Below are positions 16,094-23,952 of a stretch of DNA of 48,984 nt, piece by piece. Position 1 is the first letter of the stretch. Each line of letters starts with the position of its first letter. This DNA comes from Bacteroidales bacterium (GTDB lineage: Bacteria > Bacteroidota > Bacteroidia > Bacteroidales > UBA932). Location: NCBI GenBank assembly GCA_017548445.1, contig JAFYZZ010000002.1:1-48984 (forward strand), in the 5' to 3' direction. Below the pieces are notes generated by a model that had not been told where the DNA came from, did no database searches, and saw nothing but the letters and a program-made list of their open reading frames with translations. The translations under genes and the position numbers were made by a program.

Positions 16094-17434
16094 CTACAGA
16101 TGCCGGACCGCCTCCTTGAACTGGCGGCCGCGGTCTTCATAATTCTTGAACAGGTCGAAACTCGCGCAGCAGGGGCTCAGCAGCACCACGTCGCCGGGGC
16201 TGGCGAAACGGGCGGAAGCCCGGACGGCCTCCTCCGCGGAGCGGGTGTCCGTGATGTTGGCGCTGCCCACGATGTCCTCGAAGGCGGCGTGTATCTTGGC
16301 ATTGTCCACGCCCAGGCAGACGATGGCCTTGACCTTCTTGCGGACGAGTTCCTCCAGAACCCCGTAGTCGTTGCCCTTGTCGGTGCCGCCCACGATCCAT
16401 ACCACGGGCCGGGTCTGGCATTCGAGGGCATACCAGGCGGAGTCGATGTTGGTGGCCTTGGAGTCGTTGATGTACAGTACGTCGCCGATGCTCAGCACGG
16501 GCTCGAGCCGGTGCTCGATGGGGGAGAAGGTCCTGAGGCTCTTGCGGATGACTTCGTCGCTGATGCCCGTGGCCTTGGCGGCCAGCGCGGCGGCCATCGA
16601 GTTGTAGATATTGTGTTTCCCGCCCAGGGCGAGTTCCTTCAGGTAGATTTCAGTTTCGTCATCCTCGTAGCGGACGATGATGCGGTCGTCGCGCAGGAAG
16701 GCGCCCTGGGCCACTTCCTTCTCCTGCGTGAAGGGCAGCATCTTGGCCTTGACGACGATCTGGCCCAGTTGCTCGATGGTGATGGCGTCGTCGGAGTCGA
16801 AGATGAAGCAGTCCTCGGGCCGCAGGTTCCTGGCGATGCGGAACTTCGCCCGGGCGTAGTTCTCGAGCTTGTGGTCGTAGCGGTCCAGATGGTCCGGGGT
16901 GATGTTGGTGATGATGGCGATGTCCGGCCGGAAGTCGTAGGCGTCGTCCAGCTGGAAGCTGCTGATTTCCAATACGTAATAGTCGTGCTTCTCGGTTGCC
17001 ACCTGCAAGGCGTAGCTCTTGCCGATGTTGCCGCCCAGGCCGGCGTCCAGCCCGGCCTCGCACAGCAGGTAGTGGATCAGCGAGGTGGTCGTGGTCTTGC
17101 CGTTGGATCCGGTGATGCATATCTTTTTGGCGCTGTCGTAACGCGCCGCGAATTCGATTTCGGAGACGATGTGCGTGCCCTGGCCGCGCAGGGCCTTCAC
17201 CATCGGGGCGGTGTCGGGGATGCCCGGGCTCTTCACCACCTCGTCGGCGTTCAGCACGAGTTCCGGGGTGTGCCCGCCCTGCTCGAAGGGGATGTCCCAC
17301 TTGCGCAGGGTGTCGAGGTACTCTTCCTTGATCCGTCCGTTGTCGGACAGGAAGACCTCGAAGCCTTTGACCTTCGCGAGCACGGCGGCTCCCACGCCGC
17401 TCTCCGCTCCTCCCAATACTACGATTCTTGCCAT
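16094..17434 (-). CDS. murD: UDP-MurNAc-L-alanine--D-glutamate ligase
   Basis: A 446-residue Mur ligase. It shows the N-terminal VVLGGAESGVGAA, SPGIPDTAP, the ATP loop TGSNGKTTTT (108-117), EISSFQLDD, NITPDHLDRY and the C-terminal LLSPCCASFDLFKNYEDRG. It adds D-glutamate in the cytoplasmic stage of peptidoglycan synthesis. Separated by 12 bp from mraY and 6 bp from ftsW, so one transcript is likely. Confidence 0.97.
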   Translation of the reverse strand: MARIVVLGGAESGVGAAVLAKVKGFEVFLSDNGRIKEEYLDTLRKWDIPFEQGGHTPELVLNADEVVKSPGIPDTAPMVKALRGQGTHIVSEIEFAARYDSAKKICITGSNGKTTTTSLIHYLLCEAGLDAGLGGNIGKSYALQVATEKHDYYVLEISSFQLDDAYDFRPDIAIITNITPDHLDRYDHKLENYARAKFRIARNLRPEDCFIFDSDDAITIEQLGQIVVKAKMLPFTQEKEVAQGAFLRDDRIIVRYEDDETEIYLKELALGGKHNIYNSMAAALAAKATGISDEVIRKSLRTFSPIEHRLEPVLSIGDVLYINDSKATNIDSAWYALECQTRPVVWIVGGTDKGNDYGVLEELVRKKVKAIVCLGVDNAKIHAAFEDIVGSANITDTRSAEEAVRASARFASPGDVVLLSPCCASFDLFKNYEDRGRQFKEAVRHL

Positions 17435-17446
17435 TCTTTCTTTTCC

Positions 17447-18604
17447 TTATCTGATCTTGAGTAATGCCAAAGTGCTGACCGCCAGGATGATGCCTACGAT
17501 CCAGAAGCGCGTGACGATGCGCGGCTCCGGAATGCCTTTCTTCTGGTAGTGGTGGTGGAGCGGCGCCATCAGGAACACGCGCCGGCCCTCGCCGTATTTG
17601 ATGCGCGTGTACTTGAAGTACCTGCGCTGGATGATCACCGACAGGCTCTCCATCAGGAAGATGCCGCACAGGATGGGCAGCAGCAGTTCCTTGCGGATGA
17701 GCACGGCGCTCACGCCGATGACCCCGCCGATGGTCAGGCTGCCCGTATCGCCCATAAACACCTGGGCGGGGAAGCAGTTGTACCACAGGAAGCCCAGCAG
17801 CGCCCCCGCGAAGGCGGCCATATAGATGGCCACTTCGCCCGCGCCCGGGATATACATTATGTTGAGGTACTTCGCGTCCAGGACGTCGCCGCTCAGCCAG
17901 GCGATCACGCCCAGGGCCACGCCCACGATAGCTGAGGTGCCCGCCGCGAGACCATCCATACCGTCGGTGAGGTTGGTGCCGTTGGAGCAGGCCAGGATCA
18001 CGAGGATGATCATTATCATATAGATGCCCCAGGAGCAGTAGACGCCCAGCTGCCCGCGGAACGGGGACAGCCAGGAATAGTCGAACTCGTGGGCCTTCAC
18101 GAAGGGGATGGTGGTCACGAGCCTGTCTGTGGGGATGGAAGGGCTGATGCATACGGTGAGGGCGATGACCAGGCCCAGGCCGAACTGGAGCACCAGCTTG
18201 CCGCGTTCGCTCATCCCTTCCTTCTTGTGCTTGAACACCTTGATATAATCGTCGGTGAAGCCGATGGCCCCGCACCATACGGTGGTGATGATGAGCAGGA
18301 GCGTGTAGATGCTGTCCAGGCGGCACACCAGCAGGGCGGAACCCAGCACGGCGGCGATGATGATCAAGCCGCCCATCGTGGGCGTGCCCTTCTTCTGCAT
18401 CTGCCCTTCGAGGCCGAGGTCGCGGATCTCCTCGCCGATCTGGTGGCGCTGCAGCACGCGGATGATGCGCTTCCCGGCGAAGAAGGCGATGAGCATACTG
18501 ATGACGGCCGCGAGCATCGCGCGGAAGGAGAGGTAGTTGAAGAGGCCTGCGCCGGGAAAGTCCAGGCCCGCGCCTGTGAGCCAGTCTACGAGGTGGTTCA
18601 GCAT
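17447..18604 (-). CDS. mraY: Phospho-MurNAc-pentapeptide transferase
   Basis: A 385-residue inner-membrane enzyme making lipid I, with about ten transmembrane helices. Conserved loops are KKGTPTMGG (aspartate/lysine loop region), GFTDDYIKV (DDx motif), NLTDGMDGLAAG, FMGDTGSL and the histidine motif MAPLHHHYQKKG. The start overlaps the murE 3' end by seven bases. Confidence 0.98.
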   Translation of the reverse strand: MLNHLVDWLTGAGLDFPGAGLFNYLSFRAMLAAVISMLIAFFAGKRIIRVLQRHQIGEEIRDLGLEGQMQKKGTPTMGGLIIIAAVLGSALLVCRLDSIYTLLLIITTVWCGAIGFTDDYIKVFKHKKEGMSERGKLVLQFGLGLVIALTVCISPSIPTDRLVTTIPFVKAHEFDYSWLSPFRGQLGVYCSWGIYMIMIILVILACSNGTNLTDGMDGLAAGTSAIVGVALGVIAWLSGDVLDAKYLNIMYIPGAGEVAIYMAAFAGALLGFLWYNCFPAQVFMGDTGSLTIGGVIGVSAVLIRKELLLPILCGIFLMESLSVIIQRRYFKYTRIKYGEGRRVFLMAPLHHHYQKKGIPEPRIVTRFWIVGIILAVSTLALLKIR

Positions 18605-20151
18605 TGTTCCAGGTTATTGAAGGTTTCCAGTACGATTTCACGTTCGTCGAAATGCGCCTTGACGCTTCCGAGGATCTGGTAGGTTTCGTGGCCCTTGCCC
18701 GCCAGCAGGATGGTGGCGCCCTTCGGGGCCAGCAGGATGGCGGTGCGGATGGCCTCCCGGCGGTCGGCGATGCAGACGGTCCGGGCCAGTGCGGCGGCGT
18801 CCAGGCCGCCCTTGATGTCTTCGATGATGTCTTCCGTGCGCTCGCTGCGGCTGTTGTCGGAGGTGATGAAGATGCGGTCGGCCAGGCGGCCGGCCACGGC
18901 GCCCATCTCCGGGCGCTTGGTCTTGTCGCGGTCGCCTCCGCAGCCGAAAAGGCAGATCAGCTGCCGGTCGGGAGCGACCTCGCGCAGGGTCTTCAGCACG
19001 TTCTCCAATGCATCGGGCGTGTGGGCGTAGTCGATGACCACGCAGAGGTCCTTCGGACCGCGGAGCGTCTCCAGGCGGCCTTTCGTGGACTCCAGGCGGG
19101 ACAGGGCCAGCAGCGCCTCGTCGGCCGGGGTGCCCAGCACCAGGGCGGTCACGTACACGGCCAGCAGATTGTAGGCGTTGTGCGCGCCGATGAGGCGCGT
19201 CCACACTTCTCGGCCGTCGATTTTCAGGAGCATCCCTTCCGGGCTCTGCTCGAGGATGCGGGCGGTGTGGTCCGCGGCGCCGCGGCAGGCGTAGCCCACC
19301 ACGCGGGCGCGGGTGTTCTGGACCATCACCTCGCCGTGCCGGTCGTCCAGGTTGATGATGGCGACGGCGCTGGCGGGAAGGCGGTCGAAGAAGAGTTTCT
19401 TGCAGCGGAGGTATTCGGCGAAAGTGCCGTGGTAGTCGAGGTGGTCGTGGGTGAGGTTCGAGAAGATGGCCGCCCGGAACTCCAGGCCGGCGATCCGCTG
19501 CTGCTCCACGCCGATGGAGCTGACCTCCATAAAGCAGTACTCGCAGCCGGCTTCCACCATCTCGGCGAGCAGCGCGTTGAGGGTCACGGGATCGGAGGTG
19601 GTGTTGGCCGTCTCGCTGCGGCGGTCGCCCACGAAATTGGCGATGGTGGACAGCAGGCCGCATTCGTAGCCCAGGCTGCGGAACATATTGTACAGCAGGG
19701 TCACGGTGGTGGTCTTGCCGTTCGTGCCGGTGATGCCTACGAGCTGCAGCTTGCCGCTCGGGTGGCCGTACCAGGCGTCGGCGGCCATCGCCACCGCCTT
19801 CCGGCTGTCCTTGACGATTACTATGGTGACGGACTGCCCGGCCCCGGCCGACGGAGTCTTCCAGACGGGCGGCCGGAAATTATTTTTCGTGCAGTAGCTC
19901 GAAAAACCAATTTCCGCTCCGCCTTCCGTCGCCGGGGCGTCTTCGAATGCCTCATAAACGACGGCGGCGGCACCGTTCTCTATCGCTTTATCGATGTACG
20001 CGCGGCCGTCGTTGCCGCAGCCGTTCACGGCCACGAACAGGTCGCCCGGCTTCACGCGGCGGGAGTCGTTGGTGAGTCCGCCGATCTCCGGATCCGGATT
20101 CCCCAGGATGGAAACGACGTCGCAGTCCCGTATGATTTCACTCAGTTTCAT
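18598..20151 (-). CDS. murE: UDP-MurNAc-tripeptide synthetase with an inserted palindrome-encoded peptide
   Basis: MurE adds the third stem-peptide residue, normally meso-diaminopimelate in Bacteroidota. The 517-residue product has ATP loop GITGTNGKTTT (139-149), HDHLDYHGTF and C-terminal AGKGHETYQ. The diaminopimelate-recognition motif, usually DNPR, reads DNSR (432-435): Pro is Ser but the Arg is kept. Residues about 73-104 interrupt the N-terminal domain between VVYEAFEDAPA and VTIVIVKDSRKAV. They have no MurE counterpart that I recall, and they coincide with a 98-bp palindromic element. Removing them gives about 485 residues, the normal family length. The insertion is in frame, so the enzyme is probably functional. 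Confidence 0.95.
   Translation of the reverse strand: MKLSEIIRDCDVVSILGNPDPEIGGLTNDSRRVKPGDLFVAVNGCGNDGRAYIDKAIENGAAAVVYEAFEDAPATEGGAEIGFSSYCTKNNFRPPVWKTPSAGAGQSVTIVIVKDSRKAVAMAADAWYGHPSGKLQLVGITGTNGKTTTVTLLYNMFRSLGYECGLLSTIANFVGDRRSETANTTSDPVTLNALLAEMVEAGCEYCFMEVSSIGVEQQRIAGLEFRAAIFSNLTHDHLDYHGTFAEYLRCKKLFFDRLPASAVAIINLDDRHGEVMVQNTRARVVGYACRGAADHTARILEQSPEGMLLKIDGREVWTRLIGAHNAYNLLAVYVTALVLGTPADEALLALSRLESTKGRLETLRGPKDLCVVIDYAHTPDALENVLKTLREVAPDRQLICLFGCGGDRDKTKRPEMGAVAGRLADRIFITSDNSRSERTEDIIEDIKGGLDAAALARTVCIADRREAIRTAILLAPKGATILLAGKGHETYQILGSVKAHFDEREIVLETFNNLEQC
19841..19938. repeat. Large imperfect palindrome inserted in frame in murE
   Basis: The arms fold back around loop AGTA (19893-19896). 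Working outward, TTTTTCGTGC (19883-19892) pairs with GCTCGAAAAA (19897-19906, one mismatch), GGAAATT with AATTTCC, GGCGG with CCGCC, and ACGGA plus GCCCCGGC with TCCGT plus GCCGGGGC at the outer ends. The left arm also carries a bulged small hairpin GTCT-TCC-AGAC (19856-19866). It encodes about 33 residues of MurE. The organisation recalls Rickettsia palindromic elements, but I see no sequence identity claim to make. Confidence 0.85.
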
Positions 20152-22067
20152 TTCTCGGCAAGCTGTTGTTTTTCAGGTTGTGGTTTTGCCAGTTCCGGCC
20201 GGAAGGCGGGGTCTATGTTATACAGTTGGTCCACCAGGGTGCGGATGGCCTTCGCGGGGATGCCGCCACCCTGGAAACTCCTTCCGGTAGGCTTGGAGTA
20301 CACCGTGCAGATGACGCTGTAGCGCGGGGCGTCGGCCGGGAAGAAGCCCACGAAGGTGCCCTGGTACTTGCGCCGTCCCATCGCATCGGAATACTGTCCG
20401 TTCTCGTAGGTGCCGAAGGAAGTGCCGGTCTTGCCGGCCACGTCGCACTTGGCGCCCTTGAGCCGCTTGGCGGTGCCTTCTTCGGTCACGGCCTTGAGCG
20501 CGCGGGTGATGGTATCGGCGACCGCCTTCGAGCAGACGGCCGCATTGAGCACGGCCGGTCCGCGCCGCTCGGTCACTACGCCGTACTGTTCGATGTCTTC
20601 CACCAGGTAGGGCTTCATCATCCGACCTTTGTTGGCGATGGCGTTGTAGAAGGTGAGGATGTGCAGCGGCGTCTCCCCGGTGCTGTAGCCGAAGCCGATG
20701 GAACCGAGGTCGGTGTCGGTCCAGTAGCGGGTGGCGGGGCTGGGGATGGTGGGCGTCTGCAGGCCGTCCAGGTCGAAGTCGAAGGCCTCGCCGAGCTTGT
20801 AGTTGTAGATGTTCTGCAGGAACTTCTCGGTCTTCTCGAGTCCCTTGCCTTTGCCCTTGCTCTTGTCGATGCCGTAGTTCTGCACCGCGAGGGTGGCGAA
20901 CACGTAGTTGGACGAGATCTTGAAGCCGTCCAGCACCGAAATACGGTTGGTGCCGTGCTGGCGGACGTAATCCGGGATATGGGAATCGTTGATGGTCGTA
21001 CCCACCACGTGGCCGTTGGTCGCGGGGAGCGTCTCCTCGAGGCTCTGGATGTATCCGTCGTTGAGCACGGACATCAGGGTGACGGTCTTGAACACCGAGC
21101 CCGGCTCGCCCTTGCGGCCGATGGCCAGGTTCTGGATCTCCTCGAAGGGGCCGTTGCCGTCCTCGCGCACGAGGTTCACCATCGCGCGGATGGCGCCGGT
21201 GTTCACCTCCATCAGCACGAGGCAGGCGCCTTCCAGGTCGGGCTCCTCGACGATCTGCTCGCGGAGCGCCTTGTCGGCGATGTCCTGGTAGTCGATGTTC
21301 AGGGTGATGCGCAGGTCCTTGCCGTCCTCGGCCTTGACGAAGGTGCTGTCGGTGTTGCGCACGCGGCCGTAGTCGGTCACGCGCATCCATTCGCGGCCTT
21401 CCTGGCCGTGCAGCACGTAGTCGAACTTGCCTTCCAGGCCGATGTGGGTGTTGGTCACGGGCGACTTGTTGCCGCGCACGAAGCCGATGGTGCGGCGGGC
21501 CAGCTTGCCGTAGGGATACTGGCGGATGTTCTCCTGTTCCACGACCATCCCGCTGCGGTAACGGCCTTCGCGGAAGAGCGGCAGTTCGATGATGCGGTTG
21601 TAGGCGTTGCGGTCCACCGGGCGGCCGATGCGGACGTATTTCTTGCCGGCCGCGCGGCTGTCCCGGATGAGTTTGTAGTACTGCTCGGCGTTCCTTTCCG
21701 GGAATTCCTTCGCAAGCCCCTCGGAAAGTTCGCGGGCCTTGCCCAGCCAGGCCTGTTCCTGCTCGGGGGTGTTGGTGTCCTTGAGCACGGTGCAGTCCAT
21801 ATAGAACTGGTAGGTGGGGCAGGAGATGGCGAGCAGGCGCCCCTCGGCGTCGAGGATGTTGCCGCGGGCAGGTTCGATGACTGTGACCGTGTTGGACGGG
21901 GTGAGGGCCGACTCGATCTTGGGGTCCGGCCGGAAGAAGAGCTGGATGCCCACCAGACGCAGGATGAGCAGCAGCGATGCGATCAGCAGCGCCACGTACA
22001 TCAGATACAGGATCAGACCGATCCTGTCCCGCTTCCTGGGTTTGGGTGCAGTTGCCGTTTCGCTCAT
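20148..22067 (-). CDS. ftsI: Septal transpeptidase (penicillin-binding protein FtsI/PBP3-like)
   Basis: A 639-residue class B PBP: cytoplasmic basic N-terminus, one transmembrane helix (about 18-44), a dimerisation domain beginning at about 62 with VIEPARGNILDAEG, then the transpeptidase domain. Catalytic motifs are SVFK (Ser324-Lys327), SSN (385-387) and KTG (546-548). It cross-links septal peptidoglycan with FtsW. No C-terminal PASTA domain is visible. Start and stop both overlap neighbours by four bases. Confidence 0.95.
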   Translation of the reverse strand: MSETATAPKPRKRDRIGLILYLMYVALLIASLLLILRLVGIQLFFRPDPKIESALTPSNTVTVIEPARGNILDAEGRLLAISCPTYQFYMDCTVLKDTNTPEQEQAWLGKARELSEGLAKEFPERNAEQYYKLIRDSRAAGKKYVRIGRPVDRNAYNRIIELPLFREGRYRSGMVVEQENIRQYPYGKLARRTIGFVRGNKSPVTNTHIGLEGKFDYVLHGQEGREWMRVTDYGRVRNTDSTFVKAEDGKDLRITLNIDYQDIADKALREQIVEEPDLEGACLVLMEVNTGAIRAMVNLVREDGNGPFEEIQNLAIGRKGEPGSVFKTVTLMSVLNDGYIQSLEETLPATNGHVVGTTINDSHIPDYVRQHGTNRISVLDGFKISSNYVFATLAVQNYGIDKSKGKGKGLEKTEKFLQNIYNYKLGEAFDFDLDGLQTPTIPSPATRYWTDTDLGSIGFGYSTGETPLHILTFYNAIANKGRMMKPYLVEDIEQYGVVTERRGPAVLNAAVCSKAVADTITRALKAVTEEGTAKRLKGAKCDVAGKTGTSFGTYENGQYSDAMGRRKYQGTFVGFFPADAPRYSVICTVYSKPTGRSFQGGGIPAKAIRTLVDQLYNIDPAFRPELAKPQPEKQQLAEK

Positions 22068-22411
22068 CTCTTTACTACGGTTGCAGGCTTTTCGGCCTCT
22101 TTGACTTTCGATCCCATCTCGCCGAGCATCTGCTCCACGCTGGAGCGGCGGCTCAGTCCCACCACCTCGAAGACCTTCTGGGAATGGACGATCTCGAGTT
22201 CCTTCAGCACCGCCTTGTTTTTTTCAACCTTGCTCATCGTGGTCTCGATCATCAGGCTCATCCAGATGATGAGTCCGAAGAGCAGGAAGGTGTAGGCGAT
22301 GTGGATGAAGTAGCGCCCGATGTTGAGGCGGAGCAGGAACTCACCCTTGAGAATGGCCACGAAGCTGTTCTTGAAGAACACGCCGATATCCGCTAATTTC
22401 CAGGTCTTCAT
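22064..22411 (-). CDS. ftsL: Cell division protein FtsL-like (FtsL_2 type)
   Basis: A 115-residue protein with a cytoplasmic N-terminus containing KNSFVAILKGEFLLRLNIG, one transmembrane helix (about 34-55), and a short periplasmic helix (VEKNKAVLKELEIVHSQK) that can form the coiled coil with FtsB-like partners. Size, topology and position between rsmH and ftsI identify it as the Bacteroidota FtsL_2 form. Four-base overlaps on both sides imply coupling. Confidence 0.88.
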   Translation of the reverse strand: MKTWKLADIGVFFKNSFVAILKGEFLLRLNIGRYFIHIAYTFLLFGLIIWMSLMIETTMSKVEKNKAVLKELEIVHSQKVFEVVGLSRRSSVEQMLGEMGSKVKEAEKPATVVKR

Positions 22412-23310
22412 ATCTTCTCGGCGATTCTGAGTTTGGCGCTGCGGGCGCGGGTGTTGACAGCGATTTCGGCCTCGTCCGGGAGGATGGGCTTGCGGTTCAC
22501 GGCGTTCAGCGGGGCGCAGAGGCGGCCGTAGGCGTCTTTCTCCTCGATACCGCGGACATTGCCGCAGCGGATGAAGTTCTTGACCATCCGGTCCTCGAGG
22601 GAATGGTAGGTGATGACGGCCAGGCGGCCGCCGGACTTGAGGGATACGGCTGCGCCGGAGAGGAATTTCTCCAGCGCGCGCATCTCCGAGTTGACCTCGA
22701 TGCGCAGGGCCTGGTAGACCTTGGCGAGGTACTTATGTTGAGCGAATGAAGGCAGGGCCGCCGCGATGGCACGGTCGAGGTCGTCCGTGGTGAGGATCGG
22801 CGCAGCGGTGCGGGCGGTCACAACAAGCTGTGCCACCCGGCGGGCGTTGTCGAGCTCGCCGTAGAGCCGGAAAATGTTTTCCAATTCTTCTTGCGTATAA
22901 GAATTGACTATGTCGGCCGCGGTCTTACCGCCCTGCACGTTCATCCGCATATCGAGCGGAGCGTCGAAGCGGAAGGAGAAACCCCTGTCCGCCGTGTCGA
23001 ACTGGTGGGAACTCACGCCCAGGTCGGCGAGAATCCCGTCCAGACCCGCCTCCGTATGGAGGAGGGTGTAGTTATGTATGAAACGGAAATTGTTGTGTAT
23101 AAGAATGAGCCGGGAATCCTCCGGGGCCTGTGCGAGGGCGTCAGCGTCGCGGTCGAACGCCATCAGGCGGCCTTTCGGGGAAAGACGGGAGAGGATTTCG
23201 CGGCTGTGTCCGCCGCCCCCGAAGGTGGCGTCGGCGTAGCAGCCGTCCGGGTTCAGCACCAGGGCGTCGACGCTGGGGTTCAGGAGTACGGGAACGTGAT
23301 ACTCAGACAT
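22408..23310 (-). CDS. rsmH: 16S rRNA (cytosine-1402-N4)-methyltransferase
   Basis: A 300-residue SAM-dependent methyltransferase. The start ATG at 23310 gives MSEYHVPVLL, the usual RsmH N-terminus; the open frame continues 38 codons upstream but within mraZ. Motifs are ATFGGGGHSREIL (28-40), FDRDADAL, ADLGVSSHQFD and ITYHSLEDRMVKNF. It overlaps mraZ by 8 bp and ftsL by 4 bp. Confidence 0.97.
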   Translation of the reverse strand: MSEYHVPVLLNPSVDALVLNPDGCYADATFGGGGHSREILSRLSPKGRLMAFDRDADALAQAPEDSRLILIHNNFRFIHNYTLLHTEAGLDGILADLGVSSHQFDTADRGFSFRFDAPLDMRMNVQGGKTAADIVNSYTQEELENIFRLYGELDNARRVAQLVVTARTAAPILTTDDLDRAIAAALPSFAQHKYLAKVYQALRIEVNSEMRALEKFLSGAAVSLKSGGRLAVITYHSLEDRMVKNFIRCGNVRGIEEKDAYGRLCAPLNAVNRKPILPDEAEIAVNTRARSAKLRIAEKI

Positions 23311-23776
23311 TGCTTGCGGGCCCCTGCTTTTTCGAGAGGCTTTCCGCAATGGCAATGAATTCTTCGTTCGGAAGTCTGGAGGCCTCGAACCGTTCCCGGG
23401 CCCAGATCTCGATCTTGAAATCATTGCCGGAGAAAACCACTTCCTTGTTCACGCCGATGGAATCGAGGAGTTTGCGGCTGACCGAGATGCGGCCGAACTT
23501 GGGGTCCGGCTCGACGATGTCCCGGTCACGCATATATTCTCTCCAGAATGTTGCGTGCTGACGGTTGAAGGTGAGGTCGAGGCTGTCTTTGACCCGTCCG
23601 GACTGGCGCTCCCATTCTTCGAAGGAGTACATCTCCAGACAGGGCTCGAAAAGGTCTTTCTTGATGACGAACCTCATATCGCTTCCGGGCGGCATCGCCC
23701 CCTTGAGCGGCGCGGGCAGAACGAGCCTGCCTTTGTCGTCCACGCGGGAGATGTATTCGCCGATGAAAGTGACCAT
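23303..23776 (-). CDS. mraZ: Transcriptional regulator MraZ
   Basis: A 157-residue protein with two SpoVT/AbrB-like domains: the first starts FIGEYISRVDDKGRLVLPAPLK, the second contains RISVSRKLLDSIGVNKEVVF. MraZ forms ring-shaped oligomers and represses its own dcw operon by binding short repeats upstream. ATG 23776 is preferred over an upstream TTG. A promoter and a four-fold 10-bp repeat lie immediately upstream, fitting autoregulation. Confidence 0.95.
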   Translation of the reverse strand: MVTFIGEYISRVDDKGRLVLPAPLKGAMPPGSDMRFVIKKDLFEPCLEMYSFEEWERQSGRVKDSLDLTFNRQHATFWREYMRDRDIVEPDPKFGRISVSRKLLDSIGVNKEVVFSGNDFKIEIWARERFEASRLPNEEFIAIAESLSKKQGPASNV

Positions 23777-23800
23777 CAATCAATTCTTATACGCAATGGA

Positions 23801-23833
23801 CAAAGATAGTAAAAGTTTTCCATTTTCTTCCAA
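23801..23833 (-). promoter_or_regulatory. Promoter of the mraZ/dcw operon
   Basis: On the minus strand, TTGG (23833-23830) is followed after 21 bp by TATCTTTG (23808-23801), a perfect -7 box. The likely transcript would have a leader of about 20 nt before the mraZ ATG. Confidence 0.7.
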
Positions 23834-23852
23834 TCTTTTACATTTTTTTCCA
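23813..23852 (-). promoter_or_regulatory. Putative MraZ operator: four boxes at 10-bp spacing
   Basis: Reading the minus strand, boxes begin at 23852 (TGGAAAAAAA), 23842 (TGTAAAAGAT), 23832 (TGGAAGAAAA) and 23822 (TGGAAAACTT): exact 10-bp phasing and a common TG(G/T)AA core. E. coli MraZ binds TGGG-type boxes separated by 5 nt, the same period. The array overlaps the -33 box, so binding would block transcription. Confidence 0.65.
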
Positions 23853-23880
23853 CAACTTTTCCGTTGACCCTGTATTACGG

Positions 23881-23913
23881 CCGTTGGGCGAGCATTATTC
23901 GCTCGCCCAACGG
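23881..23913. repeat. 13-bp perfect inverted repeat upstream of mraZ
   Basis: CCGTTGGGCGAGC (23881-23893) and its exact complement (23901-23913) flank a 7-nt loop. It lies between the TolB-like gene stop and the mraZ promoter. It could stop transcripts from the upstream operon, but no T run follows on either strand. Confidence 0.7.
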
Positions 23914-23952
23914 CACCACACCGGCCATTTCCGGCGGAAAGGAAAGTACAAT

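Noticed and set aside
14801..17464. An 887-residue plus-strand frame opposite ftsW and murD
   Set aside because: Shadow of GC-rich genes: low-complexity Asp/Glu/His/Val-rich peptide, no domains, and both underlying genes are certain.
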